From: Gammaproteobacteria bacterium
GTDB lineage: Bacteria; Pseudomonadota; Gammaproteobacteria; JAABTG01
Length of the DNA: 58,044 bases
Direction: 5' to 3'
Assembly (NCBI GenBank): GCA_017999615.1
Contig: JAGNLM010000011.1
Location: forward strand, 1 to 58,044
Position numbers and translations under genes: made by a program. The notes under the pieces were generated by a model. That model saw only the letters and a program-made list of their open reading frames with translations. It was not told the origin of the DNA and searched no databases. Numbering within the stretch: position 1 is the stretch's first letter; each line of letters starts with the position of its first letter. Shown piece after piece: positions 18,804-27,975 of this stretch.

Positions 18804-18824
18804 CGGCGGGTGGCGCCCTATGAT
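18797..18824 (+). promoter_or_regulatory. Sigma-70 promoter of bioB operon
   Basis: TTGACA (18797-18802), a 16 bp spacer and TATGAT (18819-18824) form a strong promoter. Predicted transcription starts near 18831, giving a leader of about 250 nt before bioB. The GC-rich leader has no evident gene and no riboswitch that I can name. Confidence 0.7.
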
Positions 18825-19080
18825 CGGACCGGTGCTGGGCCGCACCCCGGCGGCGGCCCCCGAGAAACCCCGAGAGGCCTCGGGGCCTCGGGCAGTGCGG
18901 TGGGGAAGGCCGGCGGGGCGCGAAGGTCCGGGGCCCGAGGCCGACGGCAATGCCACCGGGGCGAGCCCCCCGGACACCAGGATCATCCGTCCGGCCCCGG
19001 CCGGAATCCAGAGTCAACTTCAAACGGTACCCGCCTCGCCGGCGTCTCACCGCGCCGGCCCGGGGGTGAGGACAGCGAGC

Positions 19081-20160
19081 ATGACCGACGAGACCCTGCG
19101 CCACGACTGGTCCCTGGAAGAGGCCCTCGCGATTTACCGCATCCCCCTCTCGAGCCTCCTTCACAGGGCCCAGACGGTGCACCGCCGCCACTTCGACCCC
19201 GAGGAGGTCCAGCTGAGCACGCTGCTCAGCATCAAGACGGGGGGCTGTCCCGAGGACTGCGCCTACTGCTCCCAGAGTGTCCACCACCACACGGACCTCG
19301 CGCCCTCGGCCCTGTTGAGGCCCGAGACCGTCGTTGCCGAAGCGGCGCGGGCGCGCGCCCAGGGGGCCACCCGCTTCTGCATGGGCGCCGCCTGGCGCGA
19401 GCCCCGGGACCGCGACATCCCCGTTCTCGCGGAGATGGTCCGGGGCGTCAAGGCCCTGGGGATGGAGACCTGCCTGACCCTCGGAATGCTCTCGGAGCCC
19501 CAGGCGCGCGTCCTCAAGGAGGCCGGACTGGACTACTACAACCACAACCTGGATACCTCCCCGGGTTTCTACGACCAGATCGTCACCACCCGGACCTACG
19601 CGGACCGGCTGGAGACCCTGGAGAACGCCCGTGCGGCAGGCCTTTCCCTCTGCTCGGGCGGCATCCTGGGCCTCGGGGAAAGCCAGGAGGACCGTGCCGA
19701 GCTCGTCCGCCAGCTCGCGAACCTACCCGTCCACCCGGAGAGTGTGCCCATCAACCTGTTGGTGCAGGTGGAGGGCACGCCCCTCCACGGGACCGCCACG
19801 CTGCATCCCTTCGAGCTGGTGCGAACCATTGCGCTCGCCCGCATCCTGATGCCCCGGTCCAGCATTCGGCTCTCCGCGGGGCGCGCGAGCATGAGCGACG
19901 AGCTCCACGCGCTCGCGTTCCTGGCGGGTGCGAACTCGATCTTCTCCGGGGAGAACCTCCTCACCACGGGCAACGCAGGCGACGAGCGGGACCGGGTGCT
20001 CCTCGCCCGCCTCGGCCTGCACGCCCGGTCCCAACTGGACTCAGTCACGGCTTCGGCCTCGGCCTCGGCCCCAGGCCCGGCCTCGGCCCCAGGCCCGGCT
20101 TCGGCCTCGACCCCGGAGTCGGTTCCGGCTCCTGCTCCGGACTTGGTACCGGGCCGGTAG
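19081..20160 (+). CDS. bioB: Biotin synthase
   Basis: A 359-residue radical SAM enzyme that inserts sulfur into dethiobiotin. The SAM-cluster motif is C56-x3-C60-x2-C63 in [34 protein letters not shown] and [10 protein letters not shown] are conserved in the family. The last ~38 residues are an unusual Ala/Ser/Pro/Gly tail encoded by 18 bp tandem repeats and lie outside the conserved core. I chose the ATG at 19081. The frame is open back to an ATG at 18820, but that codon lies inside the promoter -10. It is first in bioBFHCD and 22 bp before bioF. Confidence 0.97.
   Translation: MTDETLRHDWSLEEALAIYRIPLSSLLHRAQTVHRRHFDPEEVQLSTLLSIKTGGCPEDCAYCSQSVHHHTDLAPSALLRPETVVAEAARARAQGATRFCMGAAWREPRDRDIPVLAEMVRGVKALGMETCLTLGMLSEPQARVLKEAGLDYYNHNLDTSPGFYDQIVTTRTYADRLETLENARAAGLSLCSGGILGLGESQEDRAELVRQLANLPVHPESVPINLLVQVEGTPLHGTATLHPFELVRTIALARILMPRSSIRLSAGRASMSDELHALAFLAGANSIFSGENLLTTGNAGDERDRVLLARLGLHARSQLDSVTASASASAPGPASAPGPASASTPESVPAPAPDLVPGR
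20049..20114 (+). repeat. 18 bp tandem repeat in the 3' end of bioB
   Basis: GGCCTCGGCCCCAGGCCC occurs identically at 20061-20078 and 20079-20096. It is flanked by degenerate copies and encodes an Ala-Ser-Ala-Pro-Gly-Pro-like hexapeptide. Confidence 0.85.
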
Positions 20161-20182
20161 CCCCCAGGGCCCCCTTCACACC

Positions 20183-21352
20183 ATGGCAATGCGGAGCCTC
20201 GAGGAGGTTGTCCGGGAGCGCGTCGCGGGCCGCGCGGCGGACGGGCTCTTCAGGACCCGCACGCTCCTCGAAGGAGCCCAGGGCGTCCACCCCGTCATCG
20301 ACGGGCGCAGGGTCCTCAGCTTCGCCAGCAACGATTATCTGGGCCTCGCCGCCCACCCCGGGGTCGTGCAGGCCCTGCGGGAGGCCGCCCGCGAGTACGG
20401 TGTCGGCAGCGGAGCGTCACACCTTCTCACCGGCCACTCCCGGCCCCACCGGGACCTGGAGCAGGCGCTTGCCGAGCTCACGGGCCGCCCCCGGGCCGTG
20501 CTGTTCTCCACGGGCTACATGGCCAATCTGGCAGTCGTGACCACGCTCCTGGATCGGCACGACGCCGTGTTCGAGGACCGGTACAACCACGCCTCGCTGG
20601 TGGACGCGGGCCTGCTGTCCCGGGCCGAGCTGCGCCGTTACCCCCACGCCGACGCCGCCTCGCTCGGCCGGCAGCTCGCGCTCTCTTCCGCACGGCACCG
20701 GATGGTCGTGACGGACGGCGTCTTCAGCATGGACGGTGACCTCGCCCCCCTGCGACAACTGCGGGACCAGTCGGAGCGGGCGGGCGGTGCGTGGCTCTGC
20801 GTGGACGACGCCCACGGACTCGGAGTGGTCGGACCGACGGGGCGAGGCACGCTGGAGGTGGAGGGCCTGGGCCTGGAGGACGTCCCGGTTCTGGTGGGGA
20901 CGCTCGGCAAGGCCTTCGGCACCTTCGGCGCCTTCGTCGCAGGGAGCGAGGCGCTCGTGGAGACCCTCGTCCAGTTCGCGCGCAGCTATATCTACACCAC
21001 GGCGCTGCCCCCGGCACTTGCCGCGGCCACGCTCGCCAGCGTGCGCATCGCCGAGCAGGGAGAGGCCCGCACGCGACTGCAGGCGGTCCTGGGTCGCTTC
21101 CGCGAGGGCGCGGCGCAGCTGGGCCTTCCGGTGGTGCCGACCCCATCGCCGATCCAGCCCCTGGTCCTGGGCCCGAGCGAGCGTGCGTCGGACGCCAGTC
21201 GCGCGCTCCTGGAGCGGGGCATCCTGGTTCCCGCGATCCGCCCACCCACGGTGCCCCAGGGTGCGGCCCGGCTCCGGATCAGCTTCTCCGCGTCCCACAG
21301 CGCAGCCGACGTGGACCGTCTGCTGGACGCCCTGTCCGCGGTGCTCCGGTGA
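20183..21352 (+). CDS. bioF: 8-amino-7-oxononanoate synthase
   Basis: A 389-residue PLP enzyme that condenses pimeloyl-ACP with alanine. Motifs include SFASNDYLGLA, GSGASHLLTGHSRPH, DDAHGLGVVGPTGRG and the PLP lysine K243 in VGTLGKAFGTFGAF. ATGs at 20183 and 20189 are both possible starts; the first was kept. The frame is open well into bioB, but that part does not resemble BioF. The stop overlaps bioH (GTGA). Confidence 0.95.
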   Translation: MAMRSLEEVVRERVAGRAADGLFRTRTLLEGAQGVHPVIDGRRVLSFASNDYLGLAAHPGVVQALREAAREYGVGSGASHLLTGHSRPHRDLEQALAELTGRPRAVLFSTGYMANLAVVTTLLDRHDAVFEDRYNHASLVDAGLLSRAELRRYPHADAASLGRQLALSSARHRMVVTDGVFSMDGDLAPLRQLRDQSERAGGAWLCVDDAHGLGVVGPTGRGTLEVEGLGLEDVPVLVGTLGKAFGTFGAFVAGSEALVETLVQFARSYIYTTALPPALAAATLASVRIAEQGEARTRLQAVLGRFREGAAQLGLPVVPTPSPIQPLVLGPSERASDASRALLERGILVPAIRPPTVPQGAARLRISFSASHSAADVDRLLDALSAVLR

Positions 21353-22128
21353 GTCCGGTGGCACTCGCGCGGCGAGGTGGGGAGGGGCCCCCGCTGGTCC
21401 TCGTCCACGGCTGGGCGTCCCACTCCGGCGTCTGGGACGCGGTGGCCCGAGAGCTCGCAGGGCACTTCTCCCTGTACCTGGCGGACCTCCCCGGCCACGG
21501 GGCGAGCGCCGAGCCCGGCGAGGACGACCCCCTCGAGAAGGCCGCGCAGGAGATCCTCTCCTGCGTCCCGCCGGAGGCCACCTGGGTGGGGTGGTCGCTG
21601 GGCGGACTCGTGGCCCTCAGTGCCGCCCGTGAGGCTCGCGGGGGAGTCGGCAGGCTCGTTCTCGTGGCCAGCACGCCGCGGTTCGTGTCGGGTCCGGACT
21701 GGCCTCACGGCGTCCCCGTCGCCACGCTCGAGAGCTTCGCCGAGGACCTGGGGCGCGACCTCGAGGGAACCCTGGCGCGCTTCATCGCGCTGCAGACGCG
21801 GGGCTCGGAGCGTGCGACCCAGGTCGCCCGCGCCCTGCGCCAGAGGCTCCGGGAGGGTCCGGCGCCCAGCGGGGCCGGACTGCGGAGAGGTCTCCACTGG
21901 CTTCGGGAGAGCGACCTGCGGGACGCGCTGCGCCGCGTTGCCTGCCCGGTGCACGTCCTGCTGGGGGAGCGGGACACGCTCGTGCCGCCGGAGTGCCTGG
22001 GGGACATCCTGGCGCTGCGGCCGGACGCCGAGGGCACCGTACTCCCGGGGAGCGGGCACGCGCCCTTCCTCTCGGACCCCCGGGGCTTTTCGGATTTCCT
22101 CTTGCGGGGGTGTCTGCGTGTCGCCTGA
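21349..22128 (+). CDS. bioH: Pimeloyl-ACP methyl ester esterase
   Basis: A 259-residue alpha/beta hydrolase that removes the methyl group from pimeloyl-ACP methyl ester after BioC-primed chain building. It has the oxyanion-site HGW near residue 20 and the nucleophile S83 in VGWSLGG. The acid is probably D209 in LLGERDTLVPP, and the base H237 in GSGHAPF. The GTG at 21349 overlaps the bioF stop as GTGA. Placement between bioF and bioC fixes the role; in E. coli bioH lies elsewhere. Confidence 0.93.
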   Translation: MSPVALARRGGEGPPLVLVHGWASHSGVWDAVARELAGHFSLYLADLPGHGASAEPGEDDPLEKAAQEILSCVPPEATWVGWSLGGLVALSAAREARGGVGRLVLVASTPRFVSGPDWPHGVPVATLESFAEDLGRDLEGTLARFIALQTRGSERATQVARALRQRLREGPAPSGAGLRRGLHWLRESDLRDALRRVACPVHVLLGERDTLVPPECLGDILALRPDAEGTVLPGSGHAPFLSDPRGFSDFLLRGCLRVA

Positions 22129-22969
22129 AGAGAGCCTGGACCGGCGGTGGATGCGGGCCGCGTTCGAGCGGGCGGCGCCCGGGTACGACCAAGCGGCCGG
22201 CCTCCAGCGGGAGGTCGCGGACCGGGTACTGGAGCGGCTCGACCTCGTCCGTCTCGATCCCCACCGCGTCCTCGACCTCGGTGCCGGGACCGGCTACGGC
22301 ATGCGTGCCCTCGGGGCGCGTTACCCCCGTGCCGAGGTGTACGGCATGGACATCGCCCACGGGATGCTGCGCGAGGCTCGCCGCCAGGCCCTCCCCGGCG
22401 CACCCGGGTATTCCCTCTACGTCTGTGGCGACGCCTTCCGGCTGCCGCTGGGGAACGACGCCTTCCCCCTCGTCTTCTCCAGTCTCACCCTGCAGTGGTG
22501 CGAAGACCTGCCCGCCGCACTCGCGGAGATCTGGCGCGTGTGCGCTCCGGGCGGCCTGGTGCTGTTCTCTTCCCTCGGGCCGGACACGCTCGGGGAGCTT
22601 TCGGATGCCTGGGCGGGGGCCGACGGGGGCTCTCACGTGAACCACTTTCTCGACATGCACCTTGTGGGCGACGCCCTGGTGGCGACGGGGTTCCGGGACG
22701 TCGTGACCGACGTGGACCGGATCACGTGGTTCTACCCCGGCGTCGTCGGCCTCATGCAGAGCCTGAAGTCCCTCGGGGCCCACAACGTGCGGCGGGACCG
22801 GCCGAGACACCTGACGCCACCCTCACGGCTCGCGAGCGTAGAGCGGCGCTACGAGGCGCTCCGGCGCCCCGAGGGACTCCCGGCCACCTATGAGGTGGTG
22901 TACGCGCACGCCTGGAAGCCGCCGGTCCCCGTCCCCGGCGTCGCACCTGTCATCGGAGGTGGTCCGTGA
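22118..22969 (+). CDS. bioC: Malonyl-ACP O-methyltransferase
   Basis: A 283-residue SAM methyltransferase that methylates malonyl-ACP to start pimeloyl synthesis. The N-terminal RAAFERAAPGYDQAAGLQRE is the BioC hallmark. Motif I is VLDLGAGTGYG, followed by YGMDIAHGML and the LTLQWCEDLPAALAEIWRV block. The GTG at 22118 overlaps bioH by 11 bp, and the stop overlaps bioD as GTGA. Confidence 0.94.
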   Translation: MSPEESLDRRWMRAAFERAAPGYDQAAGLQREVADRVLERLDLVRLDPHRVLDLGAGTGYGMRALGARYPRAEVYGMDIAHGMLREARRQALPGAPGYSLYVCGDAFRLPLGNDAFPLVFSSLTLQWCEDLPAALAEIWRVCAPGGLVLFSSLGPDTLGELSDAWAGADGGSHVNHFLDMHLVGDALVATGFRDVVTDVDRITWFYPGVVGLMQSLKSLGAHNVRRDRPRHLTPPSRLASVERRYEALRRPEGLPATYEVVYAHAWKPPVPVPGVAPVIGGGP

Positions 22970-23649
22970 GCGTTCCCCACGCCTTCTTCGTCACCGGCAC
23001 GGACACGGGTGTCGGCAAGACCCGCGCCTGCACGGGGTTCCTGGCCCGCGGCCGGCAGGAGGGACGATCCTGCGCTGGTCTGAAGCCCGTCGCCTCGGGT
23101 TGCACCCCCGGTCCCGGGGGCCTGCGCAGTGCAGACGCCCTGGAGTTGATGGCCGCCGCCACCGCACCGTTGCCCTACGCGGTCGTCAATCCCTGGGCGT
23201 TCGAACCGCCGGTCGCACCACACCTGGCGGCCGACCGGGTCGCGACGCGCGTGGACTTCACGGTCATCCGGGAGTCCCTGGACCGGGCGCGGGCGGCCGC
23301 TGACCTCGTGGTGGTGGAAGGTGTCGGCGGCTGGCTCGTTCCGCTGTCCGGCGAGCTGACCGTGGCCGACCTTGCCGCGGAGCTCGGTCTCCCGGTCGTC
23401 CTCGTGGTGGGCGTACGGCTCGGCTGCCTGAGCCACGCGCTGCTCACCGTGGAGAGTGTCGCCGCCCACGGCTCGAGGCTCCTCGGTTGGGTCGCGAGCG
23501 TCACCGACCCGGCCATGCCCGCGCTAGAGGCGAACCTCCGCACACTGGAGCTCCGGATCCCCGCGCCCCTCCTGGGTTGCCTCCCGCATGCGCCCACCGC
23601 GAGCCCGGCAGAGGTGGCGCTCGGTCTGAGGCTCCCGGGCGCCGGCTGA
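22966..23649 (+). CDS. bioD: ATP-dependent dethiobiotin synthetase
   Basis: A 227-residue enzyme that closes the ureido ring from diaminopelargonate, CO2 and ATP. The Walker A is GTDTGVGKT (residues 11-19). LKPVASGC and [12 protein letters not shown] are the other conserved blocks. The GTG start overlaps the bioC stop. It is the last biotin gene; bioA, needed for the preceding step, is absent from the window. ccoI starts 60 bp downstream. Confidence 0.94.
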   Translation: MSVPHAFFVTGTDTGVGKTRACTGFLARGRQEGRSCAGLKPVASGCTPGPGGLRSADALELMAAATAPLPYAVVNPWAFEPPVAPHLAADRVATRVDFTVIRESLDRARAAADLVVVEGVGGWLVPLSGELTVADLAAELGLPVVLVVGVRLGCLSHALLTVESVAAHGSRLLGWVASVTDPAMPALEANLRTLELRIPAPLLGCLPHAPTASPAEVALGLRLPGAG

Positions 23650-23708
23650 GTCTCGGGGTTCTGTGCGAGAATCCCTCGGGACGGGCGACCCGCCGGTCCC
23701 GAGGCCCC

Positions 23709-26159
23709 ATGGCGACCACCGACGTCGAGACCTGCTTTCACTGCGGACTCCCGGTGCCGGCGGGGAGCCACTGGGTCGTGCGCATCGACGGCCGGGACCG
23801 GCCCATGTGCTGCCCGGGCTGCGGGGCGGTTGCCGAGGCGATCGTGGACGCCGGCCTCTCCGATTACTACCGGCACCGCACCAGCCCGGCCCTCACGGCC
23901 CAGGAACTGGTGCCGGCTGTGCTGGACCAGATGACGCTCTACGACCGGGAAGACCTGCAGGGCCGGTTCGTGCAGGTCGACGCGGAGAACGAGCGGGAGG
24001 CGGCGCTGATCCTGGAGGGGATCACCTGTGCCGCCTGCGTCTGGCTCAACGAGAGGCACGTGGGGCGCCTGCCCGGTGTCCTCGAGTTCCGCGTCAACTA
24101 CGCGACCCAGCGGGCGCGAGTGCGGTGGGACCGCACGAAGATCCAGTTGAGCGACATCCTGAAGGCGATCGCCGCCATCGGTTACCTGGCGCACCCCTAC
24201 GACCCGAGCCGCCAGCAGGACGTGGCCGACCGGGAGCGCAAGCTGGCGTTGCGCAGGCTGGTCGTCGCGGGCTTCGGGGCGATGCAGGTCATGATGTTCG
24301 CCATCGGCCTGTACATCGGGGCCTGGTCGGGCATCGACCCGGACATGGAGCGCTTCCTGCGCTGGGTCTCGATGGTGGTTGCGGTGCCGGTAGTGGTGTA
24401 CTCCGCCCGCCCGTTCTTCTCGTCCGCCTGGGGCGAGCTGAAACGGCGCCAGCTCGGCATGGACGTCCCGGTGTCCCTGGCGATCGGCGCGGCCTTCCTG
24501 GCCAGTGTCTGGGCGACCGTGCGCAACGAGGGCGACATCTACTTCGACTCGGTGAGCATGTTCACCTTCTTCCTCCTGACCGGCCGGTACCTCGAGATGG
24601 CAGCGCGGCACCGGGCCGCGGCCACGGGTGAATCGCTGGTCAAGCTCCTGCCCATGACCGCGCACCGGCTCCAGGGCGACGACGAGGAGCAGGTGCCGGC
24701 CTCGGACCTGCAACCCGGGGACCGGGTGCGCGTGCGGCCCGGGGAGACCGTCCCCACCGACGGGCGCGTGACCGAGGGGTTGAGCACTATCGACGAGTCG
24801 CTGGTGACCGGGGAGAGCCTGCCGGTCGCGAAGCGCGAGGGCGACCGAATCATCGGGGGCACGGTCAACGTGGAGAGTCCCCTGGTCCTCACCGTCGAGC
24901 GGGTCGGGGAGGACACGGTCGTCGCATCGATCGTCCGCCTGCTGGACCGGGCCCAGACGGAGAAGCCGAGGATCGCCCAGCTCGCCGACCGCGCCTCGGC
25001 GTGGTTCGTCGGCCTCCTGCTCCTCGTGGCTGCCGGGGTCTACGCCTACTGGTACGGGCACGCCCCGGAAGACGCCTTCTGGGTCACGCTCTCCGTGCTG
25101 GTGGTGACCTGCCCCTGTGCCCTCGGGCTCGCGACGCCGGCGGCCGTCACCGCCGCGAGCGGCGCGCTCACCCGGCGCGGCCTCCTGCCGACCCGGGGCC
25201 ACTCCCTCGAGGCGCTCGCGCGATCGACCCACGTGGTCTTCGACAAGACGGGGACGCTGACGCGGGGGCGGCCGGAGCTCCGCCAGAGCACGCTGCTCCG
25301 GGACGGGGACCTCGCGACGGTGCTGCGCATCGCGGCGGGCCTCGAGGCAGGGTCGGAACACCCCCTGGCCCTGGCCCTGACGCGCGCCGCGGGAGGCGCG
25401 GCGGTGGCCGAGTCGGTGGTGGCCACGCCGGGCCTCGGCGTGGAGGGCGTCGTCGACGGCCGGCGCTATCGGGTGGGGCGTCCGGACTACGTGGCCCGGT
25501 TGAGCGGGGCCGACACCGGTACCGCCGGGTCCGGCGAGGACGCGGGGACCACGACCGTGGCGCTCGGCGACGAGCGAGGTCTGCTTGCGCGCTTCGATCT
25601 CTCCGATAGCCTGCGGCCCGACGCGGCGCTCGCGGTCACGGCGCTCCAGCGGCTGGGCCTCGAGGTCTGGCTCCTTTCCGGAGACTCGGATGCGGCGGTC
25701 GCCCGCACCGCCCGGGAGCTCGGGATCCGGGTGGCGAAGGCGCGGTTGCGCCCCCAGGACAAGCTCGACGCCGTGCGCGCCCTGCAGGTGGCGGGCGCAG
25801 TGGTCACCATGGTCGGCGACGGGGTCAACGACGCCCCGGTCCTCGCCGGTGCCTCCGTGTCCATCGCGATGGGGCGGGCGACGGAGTTGGCCCAGGCGAG
25901 CGCGGACATGGTGCTCCTGTCCGAGCACCTGCCCCACATCGCGGAGGGTGTGGCGACGGCACGCCGGATGCTCACCGTGATCCGGCAGAACCTCTCGTGG
26001 GCCCTGCTCTACAATCTGGTCGCGGTACCCCTCGCGGCGGCAGGCCTGGTGCTCCCCTGGATGGCGGCCATCGGGATGTCGTTCAGCTCGCTCCTGGTGG
26101 TCCTGAATGCGCTCCGACTGAAGCGCATCGTGCCCCTTCCGGAGACGAGGGCCACGTAA
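23709..26159 (+). CDS. ccoI: cbb3 oxidase-type copper-translocating P1B ATPase (CcoI/FixI)
   Basis: An 816-residue inner-membrane copper pump of the FixI/CcoI branch, needed to supply copper to cbb3 cytochrome oxidase. An N-terminal Cys-rich segment (CFHCG, MCCPGCG) precedes a heavy-metal-associated domain with GITCAAC (C107, C110). The transport motif is CPC (C468-P-C470), the phosphorylated aspartate is D512 in DKTGTLT, and the HP motif is [20 protein letters not shown] closes the ATP domain. The extra N-terminal Cys-rich region and adjacent ccoS distinguish it from CopA. The ATG at 23709 begins the conserved sequence. Confidence 0.95.
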   Translation: MATTDVETCFHCGLPVPAGSHWVVRIDGRDRPMCCPGCGAVAEAIVDAGLSDYYRHRTSPALTAQELVPAVLDQMTLYDREDLQGRFVQVDAENEREAALILEGITCAACVWLNERHVGRLPGVLEFRVNYATQRARVRWDRTKIQLSDILKAIAAIGYLAHPYDPSRQQDVADRERKLALRRLVVAGFGAMQVMMFAIGLYIGAWSGIDPDMERFLRWVSMVVAVPVVVYSARPFFSSAWGELKRRQLGMDVPVSLAIGAAFLASVWATVRNEGDIYFDSVSMFTFFLLTGRYLEMAARHRAAATGESLVKLLPMTAHRLQGDDEEQVPASDLQPGDRVRVRPGETVPTDGRVTEGLSTIDESLVTGESLPVAKREGDRIIGGTVNVESPLVLTVERVGEDTVVASIVRLLDRAQTEKPRIAQLADRASAWFVGLLLLVAAGVYAYWYGHAPEDAFWVTLSVLVVTCPCALGLATPAAVTAASGALTRRGLLPTRGHSLEALARSTHVVFDKTGTLTRGRPELRQSTLLRDGDLATVLRIAAGLEAGSEHPLALALTRAAGGAAVAESVVATPGLGVEGVVDGRRYRVGRPDYVARLSGADTGTAGSGEDAGTTTVALGDERGLLARFDLSDSLRPDAALAVTALQRLGLEVWLLSGDSDAAVARTARELGIRVAKARLRPQDKLDAVRALQVAGAVVTMVGDGVNDAPVLAGASVSIAMGRATELAQASADMVLLSEHLPHIAEGVATARRMLTVIRQNLSWALLYNLVAVPLAAAGLVLPWMAAIGMSFSSLLVVLNALRLKRIVPLPETRAT

Positions 26160-26197
26160 GACACTCGCGCCCGGACAGGGTGCCTCAGGGGCGGAGC

Positions 26198-26485
26198 ATG
26201 GAAATCCTCTATCTGCTGATCCCGGTGAGCCTCGTGATCGCCGCCCTGGCGGTCGGCATCTTCTTCTGGGCGGTGAAGTCCGGGCAGTACGACGACCTGG
26301 AAGGCCCTGCGTGGCGCATCCTCTTCGACGACGAGCCGAGAGCCCGGAATGGGGACGAAGGCGAGCCAGTCAAGGTTGGCGAGGGCTCGAACGCTGGAGA
26401 GGATTCCCCGAAGTCCGGGGCGGTCGCCGCAAGGACGCCCGCGAGGCACGGACAGGGGCGAGGACCCGAGCGGGATGGACCCTGA
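26198..26485 (+). CDS. ccoS: cbb3-type cytochrome oxidase assembly protein CcoS
   Basis: A 95-residue small membrane protein required for cofactor insertion into cbb3 oxidase. MEILYLLIPVSLVIAALAVG forms one transmembrane helix. FWAVKSGQYDDLEGPAWRIL and the FDD following it are the CcoS signature. The polar tail after residue 50 is variable and longer than usual. It follows ccoI by 38 bp. The structural ccoNOQP genes and ccoG/ccoH are not in the window. Confidence 0.93.
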   Translation: MEILYLLIPVSLVIAALAVGIFFWAVKSGQYDDLEGPAWRILFDDEPRARNGDEGEPVKVGEGSNAGEDSPKSGAVAARTPARHGQGRGPERDGP

Positions 26486-26494
26486 GGGCTTTGT

Positions 26495-26531
26495 GGCTAT
26501 AACTATTTGTTTTTATTAGTTTTTATAGGCC
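26495..26531. terminator. AT-rich imperfect inverted repeat between ccoS and dksA-like gene
   Basis: GGCTATAA (26495-26502) can pair with TTATAG-GCC (26523-26531, one bulged G) around a T-rich loop. It lies between convergent genes, so a bidirectional termination region is plausible, though the T-run is inside the loop. The rest of the 127 bp gap shows nothing else. Confidence 0.35.
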
Positions 26532-26612
26532 CAGAATCCGCTCTCCCCGAGCGTTTCCGTGGGGTTCGCACCTCCAGCGCGCACCTCCCGTCCTCCCCTT
26601 CAGCACGCCCCT

Positions 26613-27011
26613 TCAGAGGGTGGCCCGGCCCGGCTGCACGAACGCCCGCTCGTGGATCTCCTGGCAGGTTACGCAGCGGGTGGCCGTCGGCTCGGTGAGC
26701 AGGCGCTCGTAGCCGATGCGGGTCCCGCAGTCGACACAGGTGCCGTAGGTGCCCGTGCGCAGCCGGAGCAACGCGGCCTCGGTTTCCCGTATCGCGTCGA
26801 TGTGCAGGTCCACCACCGCGAGGCCCACGTCCACCAGCAGGTCCGCGACGGACTCGTCACCCGGGTCGTGCACGCGCCCGGCGAGGTCCAGGAAACCCTC
26901 GCTGTCCGCCGCCAGCAGCTCGCGGCGCACCTCCGCCCGCAGTTTCTCGTAGCGCTGCTCCAGCCGCTGCTTCAGGCTGGCCAGCCGTTCGCCAGACAGG
27001 TCGCTCGCCAT
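26613..27011 (-). CDS. TraR/DksA-family zinc-finger transcription factor
   Basis: A 132-residue protein of the DksA/TraR family, whose members enter the RNA polymerase secondary channel. An N-terminal helical coiled-coil (residues 8-85) has the acidic DPGDESVAD stretch. The C4 zinc finger is C92-x2-C95 and C113-x2-C116 (CVDCG, CVTCQ), followed by a basic C-terminus. It starts 13 bp after the rpoH stop, so the two probably share a transcript. It is shorter than E. coli DksA (151) and may be a paralogue rather than the housekeeping DksA. Confidence 0.88.
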   Translation of the reverse strand: MASDLSGERLASLKQRLEQRYEKLRAEVRRELLAADSEGFLDLAGRVHDPGDESVADLLVDVGLAVVDLHIDAIRETEAALLRLRTGTYGTCVDCGTRIGYERLLTEPTATRCVTCQEIHERAFVQPGRATL

Positions 27012-27024
27012 GGGGCTTCTCTCC

Positions 27025-27876
<852 letters not shown>

Positions 27877-27909
27877 CGCGTCCCTGTCCCCATCGAGAAG
27901 TCTGGAACA

Positions 27910-27939
27910 AATTTAGCAGTCACTGCTTTAGAGTGCCAG
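27910..27939 (-). promoter_or_regulatory. Candidate rpoH promoter
   Basis: Reading leftward, -35 CTGGCA (plus-strand 27934-27939), an 18 bp gap and a -10 TAAATT (27910-27915) preceded by TGC (extended -10 like). The start would be near 27903, about 27 bases before the rpoH ATG. Confidence 0.45.
27913..27939. promoter_or_regulatory. CIRCE-like inverted repeat upstream of rpoH
   Basis: TTAGCAGTC (27913-27921), a 9 bp spacer and GAGTGCCAG (27931-27939) match the HrcA operator TTAGCACTC-N9-GAGTGCTAA at 8/9 and 7/9 positions with exact spacing. It spans the -35 to -10 gap of the candidate promoter. Confidence 0.6.
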
Positions 27940-27975
27940 GTCCCCCGGGAGTTTCGCCCCCCGGGGGGCGTCCCG

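Noticed and set aside
18826-19000. Possible cobalamin riboswitch in the bioB leader (a GGGGAAGGCCGGCGGGG stretch and a GCGAGCC segment)
   Set aside because: The essential CCCGCNACTGT core and a proper B12 box are missing; the resemblance is to GC-rich sequence in general.
18820-19080. Upstream in-frame ATG (18820) giving an 87-residue N-terminal extension of BioB
   Set aside because: The codon lies in the TATGAT -10 box of the predicted promoter and the extension is unlike BioB; the ATG at 19081 starts the conserved sequence.
22629-22644. CACGTG-centred sequence in bioC as a parS site
   Set aside because: Four mismatches outside the core; likely chance.
27926-27940. Sigma-54 promoter (TGGCAC...GC) ahead of rpoH
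   Set aside because: The GG-to-GC spacing is one base short of the strict sigma-54 requirement; the CIRCE-like repeat and sigma-70 elements explain the site better.
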